Part shown: piece after piece, positions 7,821 to 15,585 of the stretch | Layout: each line of letters opens with the position of its first letter | How positions within the stretch are numbered: position 1 is the first letter of the stretch | Assembly: GCF_028292965.1 (NCBI RefSeq) | Contig: NZ_JAQGLG010000217.1 | Span: forward strand, 1-32,104 | Source: Sphingomonas bacterium | Lineage (GTDB): Bacteria; Pseudomonadota; Alphaproteobacteria; Sphingomonadales; Sphingomonadaceae | Direction: 5' to 3' | Length of the DNA stretch: 32,104 nt | Made by a program: the position numbers and the translations under genes | The notes under the pieces: model-generated | What the model saw: only the letters and a program-made list of their open reading frames with translations | Database searches by the model: none | What the model was told of the DNA's origin: nothing

Positions 7821-8639
7821 ATGACGGCGCGCGCGACTCCTGTTCGACCCACGCCGCCGATCGGCGCGCTGCTGCGCGAATGGCGCGCCGCGCGCCGCAT
7901 GAGCCAGCTCGATCTGTCGCTCGAAACCGGGATCTCGACCCGCCATCTCAGCTGCGTCGAGACCGGCAAGGCCTCGGCCAGCCGGGATACCGTGTCGCGG
8001 CTCGCAGATGCGCTGGGCATGCCGCTGCGCGAGCGCAACGCGCTGCTGCGCGCGGCGGGTTATGCCGCGACCCATCCGGAGCGCGCGCTGACCGCGCCGG
8101 CGCTGGCCCGCGTGCAACAGGCGGTCGACCTGATCATCACGCATCAGGAACCCTATCCGGCGTTCGTCATCAGCCGTCACTGGGAGGTGCTGGCGACCAA
8201 TCAGGCGGCGGTGAGGCTGGGCGGCCTGATGATGGGCGGCCGGCCGAGCAAGCACAGCAACCTGCTCCACCAGCTGTTCGACCCTGAGGATATCCGCAGC
8301 GTGATCGTCAACTGGCCGGAGATCGCCGGGCGCTTCATCCGCCATCTCCATGACGATCTCACCGCCAACCCGACCGATCGCCGCACGCGCGAGTTGCTCG
8401 ACGAGATCTTCCGTTATCCCGACGTGCCCCAGCGCTGGCGGTCGCGCGATCTCGACGAGGATCCCTCGCCGATCATCACCTTTACCTTCCGCACCCCGCG
8501 CGGCGACCTGCGCTTCTTCGAGACGATCACCACCTTTGCCGCGCCGCACGACGTGACGCTGGATGAGGTGCGGATCGACTGCACTTTCGCCGCTGACGAG
8601 CATACCGCGCTGGTGTGCCGGGAGCTGGCGGAGGCCTGA
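7821..8639 (+). CDS. XRE-family regulator with MmyB-like ligand-binding domain
   Basis: The 272-residue product has an N-terminal XRE helix-turn-helix (about residues 12-70) with MSQLDLSLETGISTRHLSCVETGKASASRDT, followed by a domain of about 170 residues containing YPAFVISRHWEVLATNQAA, which marks the MmyB-like transcription regulator ligand-binding (PAS-like) domain. Known relatives bind a small hydrophobic ligand and control neighbouring oxidoreductases or sensing genes. It ends 55 bases before the TetR gene on the same strand; the two may be co-transcribed. The target is not apparent. Confidence 0.88.
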   Translation: MTARATPVRPTPPIGALLREWRAARRMSQLDLSLETGISTRHLSCVETGKASASRDTVSRLADALGMPLRERNALLRAAGYAATHPERALTAPALARVQQAVDLIITHQEPYPAFVISRHWEVLATNQAAVRLGGLMMGGRPSKHSNLLHQLFDPEDIRSVIVNWPEIAGRFIRHLHDDLTANPTDRRTRELLDEIFRYPDVPQRWRSRDLDEDPSPIITFTFRTPRGDLRFFETITTFAAPHDVTLDEVRIDCTFAADEHTALVCRELAEA

Positions 8640-8694
8640 GTGTTTGCCTGCCACCATGGTTGGCCATCCGCCACGGAGCCGATAAGCAGGGTCG

Positions 8695-9327
8695 ATGGCC
8701 GCCACCACCAGACCTCCACGCCGTCCACAGGCCGAACGCTCCGCCGAAACGCGCGCCCGGCTGATCGAGGCGGCGATCGTCAGCCTGCACCGTATCGGCT
8801 ATGGCGCCACGACGCTGGCCACCGTCGCCACCGAGGCGGGGATCAGCCGCGGCGCGATCACCTACCAGTTCTCGACCAAGACCGAGCTGATGCTCGCGGT
8901 GGTTGCGACCGTGTTCGAGCAGGACGCCGCGCTCTATAATCGCTCGGCCGAGGCGCTGTCGCCGCAGGTCTGGATGCGCGCCCTGCCGTCGACCATGTGG
9001 GATGTGATGAGCCGTCCTTCCGCGCTCGCGGTGATGGAGATCAAGCTGGCGTCACGCGCGGATTCCGATCTCGCCGACAAGCTGCGCCTCATCGAACAAC
9101 GCCTCGACACGCGCCGCCACGTCTGGATCAGCGAGCGCCACCGCGATGCCGGCCTGATCGAGGATGCCGACAGCGCGACGATCCACCGCGTGTTCCTCGC
9201 CGCCGTCCGCGGCCTGTCGATCGACGCGGTGTTCCTGCACGACCCCGACGAGATCGCGCGCTCGATCGCCGTCCTGCGCCGGATGCTGTGCCTGCTCTAC
9301 CCCGAACTGGAGGAAGAGGAGCGCTGA
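8695..9327 (+). CDS. TetR/AcrR-family transcriptional regulator
   Basis: The 210-residue product has the TetR DNA-binding domain at about residues 18-65: RARLIEAAIVSLHRIGYGATTLATVA then TEAGISRGAITYQFSTKTEL, where AITYQFSTK is the recognition helix and conserved tail. The rest is an all-helical ligand domain ending in an acidic tail (PELEEEER). It follows the XRE regulator in the same direction and converges with the GH79 gene 22 bases away. No effector can be inferred. Confidence 0.88.
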   Translation: MAATTRPPRRPQAERSAETRARLIEAAIVSLHRIGYGATTLATVATEAGISRGAITYQFSTKTELMLAVVATVFEQDAALYNRSAEALSPQVWMRALPSTMWDVMSRPSALAVMEIKLASRADSDLADKLRLIEQRLDTRRHVWISERHRDAGLIEDADSATIHRVFLAAVRGLSIDAVFLHDPDEIARSIAVLRRMLCLLYPELEEEER

Positions 9328-9349
9328 GCGCGGCCGCCTTGACCGGTCG

Positions 9350-10909
9350 TCAGCGGCAGCGCGCATTGCCCGCGCCGGGCAACGCGAGAAAGGTGATGCT
9401 CGCCGGCGGTAACGCCATCGAGCCGGCGCGCATACGCACCCCTTCGATCGGCGGCAGGGCGCCGTTGGCCGTCACCCGCAGCGGCCGCCCGTTCAGATCC
9501 ACCTCCCGCCCGAGCAAGTCTTTCGCCGACAGCGTATAACGCAGGCCGGCGACGGGCAGCGCCACGTCATGCGTCTGTCCACGATCAGCGTTGATCGCCA
9601 GCAACGCCACGCCGCCCGGCCGGCCGCGCAGGCACTGCGCGTAGAGATGCAGATCGGGTGACGGCGACGCCCCGGCGTCGAGCACGATGGTCCCCATCAG
9701 CCGCCGCCACAGCAAGGCCGCCCAGTAATTCGGCCGCGGCGCCAGCGTCACGTCGTCGATCAGCCCGTAATCGCTGCCTGCCAGCGTGTTGTGCATCACC
9801 ACCTTGACGCCGCGCTTCGCCAGCACGCCGAGCTGGTTGAGGTAGCGAAAGCTGTCGACGAAGCTCGCCGCCCAGGGGTTGCCACCGCACGCGGCATCGG
9901 CTGTTTCGCTCAGCCATAGCGGCTTGCCGGGCTCGTAGCGGTCGCGCAGGCCGGCATAATAAGCGGCAACCTTGTCGGTCGTGGCGAGCCATGCCGGCGT
10001 CAGCGCCTGTTCCGGCGTCGTCTGGAAGCGCGGGCCGAATGCCGCGCAACGGTGCGATACCGCGCCGTAGAAATGCCATGACACACCGTCGAGGCCCGGG
10101 CCGGTCGCGCGCAATATGTCCTCGGTCGGGATGCCCTTGGGCAGGCCGGGCAGGGGCGTGTCCTCGCCGACCGGGCCCGGGCCGAGCAGTTTCATGCGAG
10201 GATCGGCAGCCCTGATATAGGCGCTGAAAACCTTGTAATCGCGCGCATATGCGGTCGCGTCATACCCCTTGGGCGTGCCGCTGGTGACGCCGAGATTGGG
10301 CTCGTTGAAGAACTCGGCCGCGGCGATGCTCGATCCCGAACGGCGAAAGAAAGCCAGCAGCTTCTTCGCCTCGACCGGCGTCCACACCCCGTTCGCATCA
10401 CGCACGCCGTCGCCGATCGAGAAGGACGTCACGACCCGCGCATCGAGCGCTTGCGAAAAATCGATCACGCCTTGCCACTGCCGGCGCGTGATCACGGCGC
10501 GAAAACCGGGCGGCGGTGCGCCGAGCGCGGGCTTGTCGTCATCCTGGAAATAGACGGTGTTGGCCCAATTGTCCGACACCCGCACAAAGGCGGGGCTCAA
10601 CGCGGCAGCGAGCTTGCGCAAGCGCGGATCGGCAAGGTCGGTCGGCGGCCGATACTGCATCGGCGAGCTGGCGAAACCGCCCGCCGCCGACGCAGCCGTG
10701 GCACCGTAAGGCGACCACCAGCGGCCGCCCATCACCTGGATCATCTCGATATTATAGCTCTGATAGCGTTCGTCGACCGTCGCCACCCGGGGCATGTGCG
10801 CCGGATCGAGGACAACGGGCGTCGTTCGTTGAGCCGCTGAACTTGTCGACAGACCAACCGCCATCAGGGCGGCGGGCGCCACGGCCCGTAGGGAAAATCG
10901 CATCTTCAT
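9350..10909 (-). CDS. Exported GH79-like glycoside hydrolase (heparanase/beta-glucuronidase clan)
   Basis: I start at the ATG at 10909 (MKMRFSLRAV), preceded by GGGGAGAGG; longer in-frame extension lacks an RBS. A signal peptide ends near STSSAAQ. The catalytic (beta/alpha)8 domain shows ALSPAFVRVSDNWANTVYF, the acid/base in AEFFNEPNLG (Glu203) and the nucleophile in LWLSETADAACGG (Glu335), matching the ETSSAYGGG region of heparanase. A C-terminal beta domain follows. GH79 enzymes cleave beta-linked glucuronic acid residues; the physiological substrate here (host glycan, plant glucuronoxylan, or the organism's own glucuronate-containing polysaccharide) is inference. It is 519 residues long, a normal family length. 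Confidence 0.85.
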   Translation of the reverse strand: MKMRFSLRAVAPAALMAVGLSTSSAAQRTTPVVLDPAHMPRVATVDERYQSYNIEMIQVMGGRWWSPYGATAASAAGGFASSPMQYRPPTDLADPRLRKLAAALSPAFVRVSDNWANTVYFQDDDKPALGAPPPGFRAVITRRQWQGVIDFSQALDARVVTSFSIGDGVRDANGVWTPVEAKKLLAFFRRSGSSIAAAEFFNEPNLGVTSGTPKGYDATAYARDYKVFSAYIRAADPRMKLLGPGPVGEDTPLPGLPKGIPTEDILRATGPGLDGVSWHFYGAVSHRCAAFGPRFQTTPEQALTPAWLATTDKVAAYYAGLRDRYEPGKPLWLSETADAACGGNPWAASFVDSFRYLNQLGVLAKRGVKVVMHNTLAGSDYGLIDDVTLAPRPNYWAALLWRRLMGTIVLDAGASPSPDLHLYAQCLRGRPGGVALLAINADRGQTHDVALPVAGLRYTLSAKDLLGREVDLNGRPLRVTANGALPPIEGVRMRAGSMALPPASITFLALPGAGNARCR

Positions 10910-10925
10910 CAACCTCTCCCCGGCC

Positions 10926-10956
10926 GTGTTATCACTGTTGGCGTGAGGTGTAACAC
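10926..10956. promoter_or_regulatory. Candidate operator palindrome upstream of GH79
   Basis: GTGTTA (10926-10931) and TAACAC (10951-10956) are inverted repeats with TCAC/GTGA next to the left arm and near the right arm. This lies 17 bases upstream of the GH79 start, in the divergent region shared with the L,D-transpeptidase gene. Function is inference. Confidence 0.4.
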
Positions 10957-11172
10957 GAAAGCCAGATACTGGCCAGCCAACTTGTAAACTACGCGACCTA
11001 TCACTGCCCTGAAGCGCTGAACCATGGCCCGTGAGAAACGCACCCGTCGCACCTTCTGCACCCCGCCTGCATCGAATTTCCCGCACCCTTTGCTGGCCTT
11101 TCGGGGTTCGTTCAGTTTAGGTCGAGAAACCGCGTGCCAGAGATGGCCGTGAATCCGGGACGATGACAGATC

Positions 11173-12723
11173 ATGAAGTGCAGTGATGGCAAGACGATAA
11201 GGGCCAAAGCCGGCCTGACGCGCGGGATAGTGCTATTGGCGCTGGGCGGGCTGGCGTTCGGCGCGGCGCCGCTTTGGGCGCAGCAGGCCGCGCCACTCAT
11301 GCCGCGCCCGACCGCGACCCCAACACCTTCCCGCACCCCGACCCTCGCGCCGCCCCTCGTGCCGGCGGTGCAACTGGTGACACCGCTGCCGGTCCTCAAT
11401 CCGGCGCAGGCGGCGCAGCTGCGGGCCATGCTCGATGCCGATGCGATGGCGCAGGGCCTGCGCTACACCCCGTCCGACGCCGGCACGCCGCCGCTCGACG
11501 GCGAGGCGCTGGTGCGTGCCGCGCTCGACCATGCCCGCGCTGTCCATGCCGGGCGGCTCGACAAGGCCGATTTCCTGCATGACTGGGGCCTGCGTCCGCC
11601 GGCTTATGATCCGCTGCCGGCTTTTGCCGATGCGGTGAAGCGCGACCGGCTGGCGGCATGGATCGCGACGTTGCCGCCGCCTTATTCGGGCTATGACGGG
11701 CTGGTGAAGGGCCTTGCCAATTATCGCACCATCGCCGCCGCCGGCGGCTGGCCGCTCCTCGAGGCCGGCCCCGATCTGAAGCTCGGTTCCAGCGGCCCGC
11801 GCGTCGTCGCGCTGCGCCAGCGGCTCGCGGTGGAGGACAAGGACGTCGTGCTCGCCGGCGACGCGTTCGACGCCGACCTGACCGCCGCCGTGCAGCGCGC
11901 GCAGCGCCGTTACGGCCTCAACCCGCTAGGCCTGGCGTCGAAGCAGACGCTCGCCGCGCTGAACGTGCCCGCAGACCAGCGCGTGCGCCAGATCATGGCC
12001 AATCTCGAGCGCTGGCGCTGGCTGCCGCAGGAGCTGCCGCGCGACCGCATCCAGGTCAATATCGCCGCCGCCGTGCTGACGGTGTTCGACGGCGACGTGC
12101 CGGTGCTGTCGATGCGCGCGGTCACCGGCCGGCCCGGCGACGAGACGCCGATGCTGTCCTCGACCATCCGCAGCATCGTGCTCAACCCGCCGTGGAACGT
12201 GCCGAGCTCTATCGCCACCAAGGAGCTATGGCCGAAGGAGAAGGCCCATCCGGGCTATTTCAAGCGCAACGGCTTCACCGTGATCGACGGCACGCGACTG
12301 CAACAGGCGGCGGGCGACCAGAGCGCGCTCGGCCGCTTCAAGTTCGATTTCGACAATGCCTATGCCGTCTATCTCCACGACACGCCGTCGCGCGCCAAGT
12401 TCGACAGCTTCAGCCGCCTTGCCAGCCATGGCTGCGTGCGCCTGCAAAAGCCGGCCGACCTCGCCGCGCTGGTGCTGAAGGACGATCCGGCGTGGGGCGC
12501 CGACGCGATCGCCGCGGCGGTGGCCACCGGCAAGACGCAGCGCGTCCAGCTGACCACGCCGGTGCAGGTCTATCTGCTCTACTGGACGGCATTCGCCAGC
12601 ACGAGCGGGCAGATGAATTTCCGCGACGACCCCTATACATGGGACAAGACGCTGGCGGCCAAGATCGAGGCCCGCTCCGCCGGCCTGGTCCTGCCCGATC
12701 TCGAGGCGCAGATAAAAGGATGA
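11173..12723 (+). CDS. L,D-transpeptidase of the YcbB type
   Basis: The 516-residue product has a signal peptide (GIVLLALGGLAFGAAPLWAQ), a Pro/Thr linker (PRPTATPTPSRTPT), an L,D-transpeptidase scaffold region, a peptidoglycan-binding module (about 195-262, GSSGPRVVALRQRL) and a YkuD catalytic domain (about 295-440). The catalytic motif is SRLASHGCVRLQ with Cys421, plus His402 in YLHDTP. Such enzymes form 3-3 cross-links in peptidoglycan in the periplasm. The gene overlaps or abuts the downstream lipoprotein gene, suggesting they form an envelope operon. It is divergent from the GH79 gene. Assignment to the YcbB/LdtD-like subgroup follows from the domain order. Confidence 0.88.
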   Translation: MKCSDGKTIRAKAGLTRGIVLLALGGLAFGAAPLWAQQAAPLMPRPTATPTPSRTPTLAPPLVPAVQLVTPLPVLNPAQAAQLRAMLDADAMAQGLRYTPSDAGTPPLDGEALVRAALDHARAVHAGRLDKADFLHDWGLRPPAYDPLPAFADAVKRDRLAAWIATLPPPYSGYDGLVKGLANYRTIAAAGGWPLLEAGPDLKLGSSGPRVVALRQRLAVEDKDVVLAGDAFDADLTAAVQRAQRRYGLNPLGLASKQTLAALNVPADQRVRQIMANLERWRWLPQELPRDRIQVNIAAAVLTVFDGDVPVLSMRAVTGRPGDETPMLSSTIRSIVLNPPWNVPSSIATKELWPKEKAHPGYFKRNGFTVIDGTRLQQAAGDQSALGRFKFDFDNAYAVYLHDTPSRAKFDSFSRLASHGCVRLQKPADLAALVLKDDPAWGADAIAAAVATGKTQRVQLTTPVQVYLLYWTAFASTSGQMNFRDDPYTWDKTLAAKIEARSAGLVLPDLEAQIKG

Positions 12724-12728
12724 TGACG

Positions 12729-13046
12729 ATGAGGAAGAAGATCGCCACCGCCACGGCCCTGCTCGCGCTGACGACGCTTGCCGGCTGCGACTGGTTCAAG
12801 CCGGCGCCGCCGCCCAAGACCAGCGAGAATGTCACCACGACGATCGAGGAAAACGTCGTCGAACCGCCGCTGCCGTCGACCAATGGCACCGTGCCGGCCG
12901 AAACCAACGCCGCGGCTGCCGCCGAACTGCGTGATGCCCCGCCGGCGCCCGACGCGCAGACTCAGGATGACGCCGATGCAGTCGGCATGACCGCCCATGT
13001 CCGCCGCGACGAGGCGCCGGGAAACAGCAGCGCACCGGATCGCTGA
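12729..13046 (+). CDS. Small lipoprotein coupled to the L,D-transpeptidase
   Basis: The product (MRKKIATATALLALTTLAGC) has a clear lipobox, LAGC, with Cys20 as the lipidated residue. I start at the ATG at 12729 because AAAGGA at 12715-12720 is eight bases upstream; ATGs at 12720 and 12723 overlap the previous stop and are alternatives. The remaining 85 residues are low-complexity, rich in Pro, Ala, Asn, Thr and acidic residues, with no recognisable fold. Its tight coupling to the L,D-transpeptidase suggests an envelope role, possibly an anchor or partner, which is inference. Confidence 0.72.
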   Translation: MRKKIATATALLALTTLAGCDWFKPAPPPKTSENVTTTIEENVVEPPLPSTNGTVPAETNAAAAAELRDAPPAPDAQTQDDADAVGMTAHVRRDEAPGNSSAPDR

Positions 13047-13077
13047 CGCCGGGCATTTTACGTCGGGAAGGGCGGCC

Positions 13078-13311
13078 ATGGGCCAGAACGACATCACGCG
13101 GATCGGCGCCACGCCGCGCCTGAGTATGGCGCTGGCGCATGGCGGCGTCGTGCATCTGTCGGGACAGGTGGCGATCGCGGCGGGCGGCGGCGACGTCGCC
13201 GACCAGACGCGCGAGACCCTCGGCCGCATCGACACGCTGCTCGCCGAGGCGGGGACGGATCGCAGCCGCTTGCTGTCGGTCCAGCTGCTGCTGTCGGGAA
13301 CGGTAAGCTGA
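13078..13311 (+). pseudogene. RidA-family protein, C-terminally truncated
   Basis: The frame MGQNDITRIGATPRLSMALAHGG... matches the N-terminal two thirds of RidA (YjgF/YER057c/UK114) proteins: VVHLSGQVAI, the helix TRETLGRIDTLLAEAG and SRLLSVQLLLS. RidA proteins deaminate reactive enamine/imine intermediates from PLP enzymes and are usually 110-130 residues; this one stops after 77, and after LLLS it reads GTVS and stop instead of the usual DMADFAxMNxVW continuation and the conserved C-terminal Arg loop that closes the active site. The lost part is replaced by sequence leading into the family A hairpin at 13345, so an insertion or deletion there probably caused the truncation. Its next neighbour is a broken PLP enzyme. 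Confidence 0.75.
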
Positions 13312-13344
13312 ACTTGGCTTGCGCCCATTCCATAGAAGCACTCA

Positions 13345-13447
13345 CCACCCCGGCGAAGGCCGGGGCCCAGTTGGGAAGGCAGAAGTAGCGGGACGCGACG
13401 CCCATTCATCCCTGTTTCCCAACTGGGCCCGGCCTTCGCCGGGGTGG
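13345..13447. repeat. Dispersed palindromic repeat, family A, copy 2 (long hairpin)
   Basis: The left arm 13345-13377 (beginning CCACCCCGGCGAAGGCCGG and ending CAGTTGGGAA) is the reverse complement of the right arm 13416-13447 apart from one missing G. The 38-base centre contains GACGCGACGCCC, matching copy 1. This would fold into a stem of over 30 base pairs. It sits just after the truncated RidA reading frame. Confidence 0.9.
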
Positions 13448-13521
13448 CAATTCTTTTTCGCTTGTGTGAACGGGATAGGCGCCAAGCCGGTCCCGTATGA
13501 CGATATATTTGGGCAACAATA

Positions 13522-14743
13522 TCAAGAGAATGGGATGAACGAACCCTCGACCCGCCCGCTCATCTCCCCGATCAACCCGCCCAGCCGCTTGATCGCCTCC
13601 GTCGCATCCTCTTTGCTGGCCAGCGAGAAGCTCAACCGCAGCGTGTTGCGCACCGGCGCGACGGGGTAGAAGGCCGCACCCGAGATCGTCGCCACGCCAT
13701 GTTCGGTCAGCGCGCGCATCGCGACCGCTGCCCCATCGAGATGCCCGGGCAGGGTCAGCCAGATATAGAGTCCGCCCTCCGGCCTGATCCACTCGACCCC
13801 CGGTGGCATATGCGCCGCCAGCGCCGCCAGCATGGCATCGCGGCGTGAGCGATAGGCGGCGCGGGCGCGCGCGATCTCGGCCGGCAAAATGGTCCGGGCG
13901 AGCCGCAGCGCCAGCATCTGGTTGAATGCGCTGGTCGCCAGATCCGACGCCTGTTTGAGCAGCGTCAGCCGCCGGATCACGGGCGCGTCCGCGACGATCC
14001 AGCCGACCCGCAGCGACGGGGCCAGCGTCTTGGAAAAGGTGCCGGTGTACAGCACCCGACTCCCGGCGATCCGCCACGCCGCGCGATATCCAGCGCGAGC
14101 AACGAAGGGATGTCCTCGCCATCGTAACGCAGCCGGTCGTAACAGCCATCCTCGACGATCGGCATGTCGTGCATGTGCGACCGGGCGAGCAGCGTTTCGC
14201 GTTCGACGCGTGTCAGCGTCGTGCCGGTGGGGTTACGGAAATCCGGCCGGCGTAACGGAATCGCGCCGGGGCGGCGGCCGCCCAGCCGGCATTGTCGGTC
14301 GGCACCCCGACATAATGCGGCTCGTACATATCGAACGTCCGCAACGCGCCGATGAAGCTCGGCATCTCGACCATCACCATGTCGCCGCGGTCGATTAGCA
14401 GCTTCGCCATCAGGTCGAGCGCCTGTTGCGATCCGTTGGTGACGAGTATGTTGGGCGCGCGACACGGCGCCCCCAGCGCGCCCATCTTCTCCGCCAGCCA
14501 GTCGCGCAAGGAGGCATGGCCCTCGCTCGGCGCATATGGCAGCGCGATCCGCGCCTCGCCCGGGTCCGCGAAGATCGCGGCGCACGCTTCGGCGAAGGCG
14601 GCGACCGGGAACAGCGCAGGGTCGGGCAGGCCGCCGCCGAGATGGATGATGCAGCGATTGGGCAGATCCTTCATCCGCTCGCGGATCTCGGACGGGATGA
14701 CGCGCCGCAGGTGCATATCGGGCTTCCTCCGCTGTCCGCCCAA
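13522..14743 (-). pseudogene. PLP-dependent aminotransferase (class I/II), two frameshifts
   Basis: Three successive minus-strand frames together give one aminotransferase of about 400 residues. Frame one (14743 to about 14256) reads from MHLRRVIPSEIRERM through IIHLGGGLPDPALFP and VTNGSQQALDLMAKLL to RFRYAG. Frame two (about 14256 to 14070) continues with PDFRNPTGTTLTRVERETLL and VEDGCYDRLRYDGEDIPS. Frame three (about 14060 to 13522) has VLYTGTFSKTLAPSLRVGW, where the lysine of SKT is the PLP Schiff-base residue. Motifs are intact in each part, so the decay is recent, unless these are sequencing errors. The family resembles 2-aminoadipate/aromatic aminotransferases related to MocR-type proteins. 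Confidence 0.82.
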
Positions 14744-14792
14744 GGGGAGCGGTCCTGCCGCGCAAAGGCCAATATGATTGCGCGATCGATGC

Positions 14793-14833
14793 CATCTCGC
14801 GTGAGCATCGTCATGGTTGCTGGTCGCGAGATG
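14793..14833. promoter_or_regulatory. Inverted repeat in an AT-rich divergent intergenic region
   Basis: CATCTCGCG (14793-14801) and CGCGAGATG (14825-14833) form a perfect nine-base inverted repeat with a 23-base spacer, just upstream of the aminotransferase remnant. The following 14860-14940 is markedly AT-rich and includes TGAGAA..TTCTCA near 14890. It may be an operator or a promoter region for the gene at 14943. Confidence 0.4.
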
Positions 14834-14942
14834 ATCTATTCGCCATCGGCTATCTGGACCACATCAAGAAAAGTATTTGATCACTAATCTGAGAATTAGT
14901 TTCTCAAATGAAACTATAGCGGCAGCAACGAGTTTATAGCTC

Positions 14943-15335
14943 ATGACAGATCATACAGAACGTTATGAGGTATTCATAAAGTCGATTGCCGGCTTTATTA
15001 ATAAGGACTTAACCTCCACGATATGGAGCTGGAGACGATTGAACGCGGCCGGGCGTGTGTTGGTCGATGGCAGCAGTCATGCCTCGCTCGAAGCCTGTTT
15101 CGCGACGGTCAGGCGCCATAGCGCGCGGTTCGGCGCGGCGCCGGTGAAGATCAACCTGCGCGAGCCCCTCCAACCCGCCGCGCCGGCGACGCCGCAATTT
15201 CCCGTCGCACAACGCGGCGCGATGATCGCCGCGGTCGATCGCGAATCCGCGCGGCGCGAGGCACTTCACGCCCGGGCGCTGGCCCTGGCCACGATCGCGG
15301 CTCTTCCCACCCCCGGTTTGAGGTACGCATCATGA
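14943..15335 (+). CDS. Hypothetical protein, coupled to a DUF6894-like gene
   Basis: The 130-residue product starts MTDHTERYEVFIKSIAGFINKDLTS and has two parts: an N-terminal, DUF2188-like half with SSHASLEACFATVRRHSARFGA, and an Ala/Arg-rich C-terminal helical half. No signal peptide or membrane span is present. The first 25 codons are AT-rich compared with the rest, suggesting a different origin or conserved regulatory sequence. Its stop TGA overlaps the ATGATG of the next gene, so the two are translationally coupled. The family is not recognised. Confidence 0.65.
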   Translation: MTDHTERYEVFIKSIAGFINKDLTSTIWSWRRLNAAGRVLVDGSSHASLEACFATVRRHSARFGAAPVKINLREPLQPAAPATPQFPVAQRGAMIAAVDRESARREALHARALALATIAALPTPGLRYAS

Positions 15336-15571
15336 TGTTCCATTTCAGCATCTACCATCGCGGCGCGCTCGAAGCGGTCGCCTCCGAATGGGTCGGCACC
15401 CGGCCGGCACGCGCCGAGGCTTTCCGGCTGCTGGAACGTTCTACCGACCGCGTCGCCAACGACATCGCCTGCGATGGGCAGACGCGCGTCGTGGTCTCAG
15501 ACGATGAAGGAACGGATCTGTTCACGCTGACCTATGTCGCGGTGGAAGCAGGCGTGAAGCTCGCGGCGTAA
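15332..15571 (+). CDS. DUF6894-like small protein
   Basis: The 79-residue product MMFHFSIYHRGALEAVASEW follows a truncated variant of the DUF6894 pattern (an aromatic N-terminal strand, a helix of about 30 residues, then RVVVSDDEGTDLFTLTYVAV). The DDEG and final beta-strand resemble the two other small proteins at 5719 and 19585. It overlaps the previous stop codon by four bases. It converges with the lipase gene, 14 bases away. Family membership is by pattern; I would call it probable. Confidence 0.65.
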   Translation: MMFHFSIYHRGALEAVASEWVGTRPARAEAFRLLERSTDRVANDIACDGQTRVVVSDDEGTDLFTLTYVAVEAGVKLAA

Positions 15572-15585
15572 CCTGGAGCTATCGC

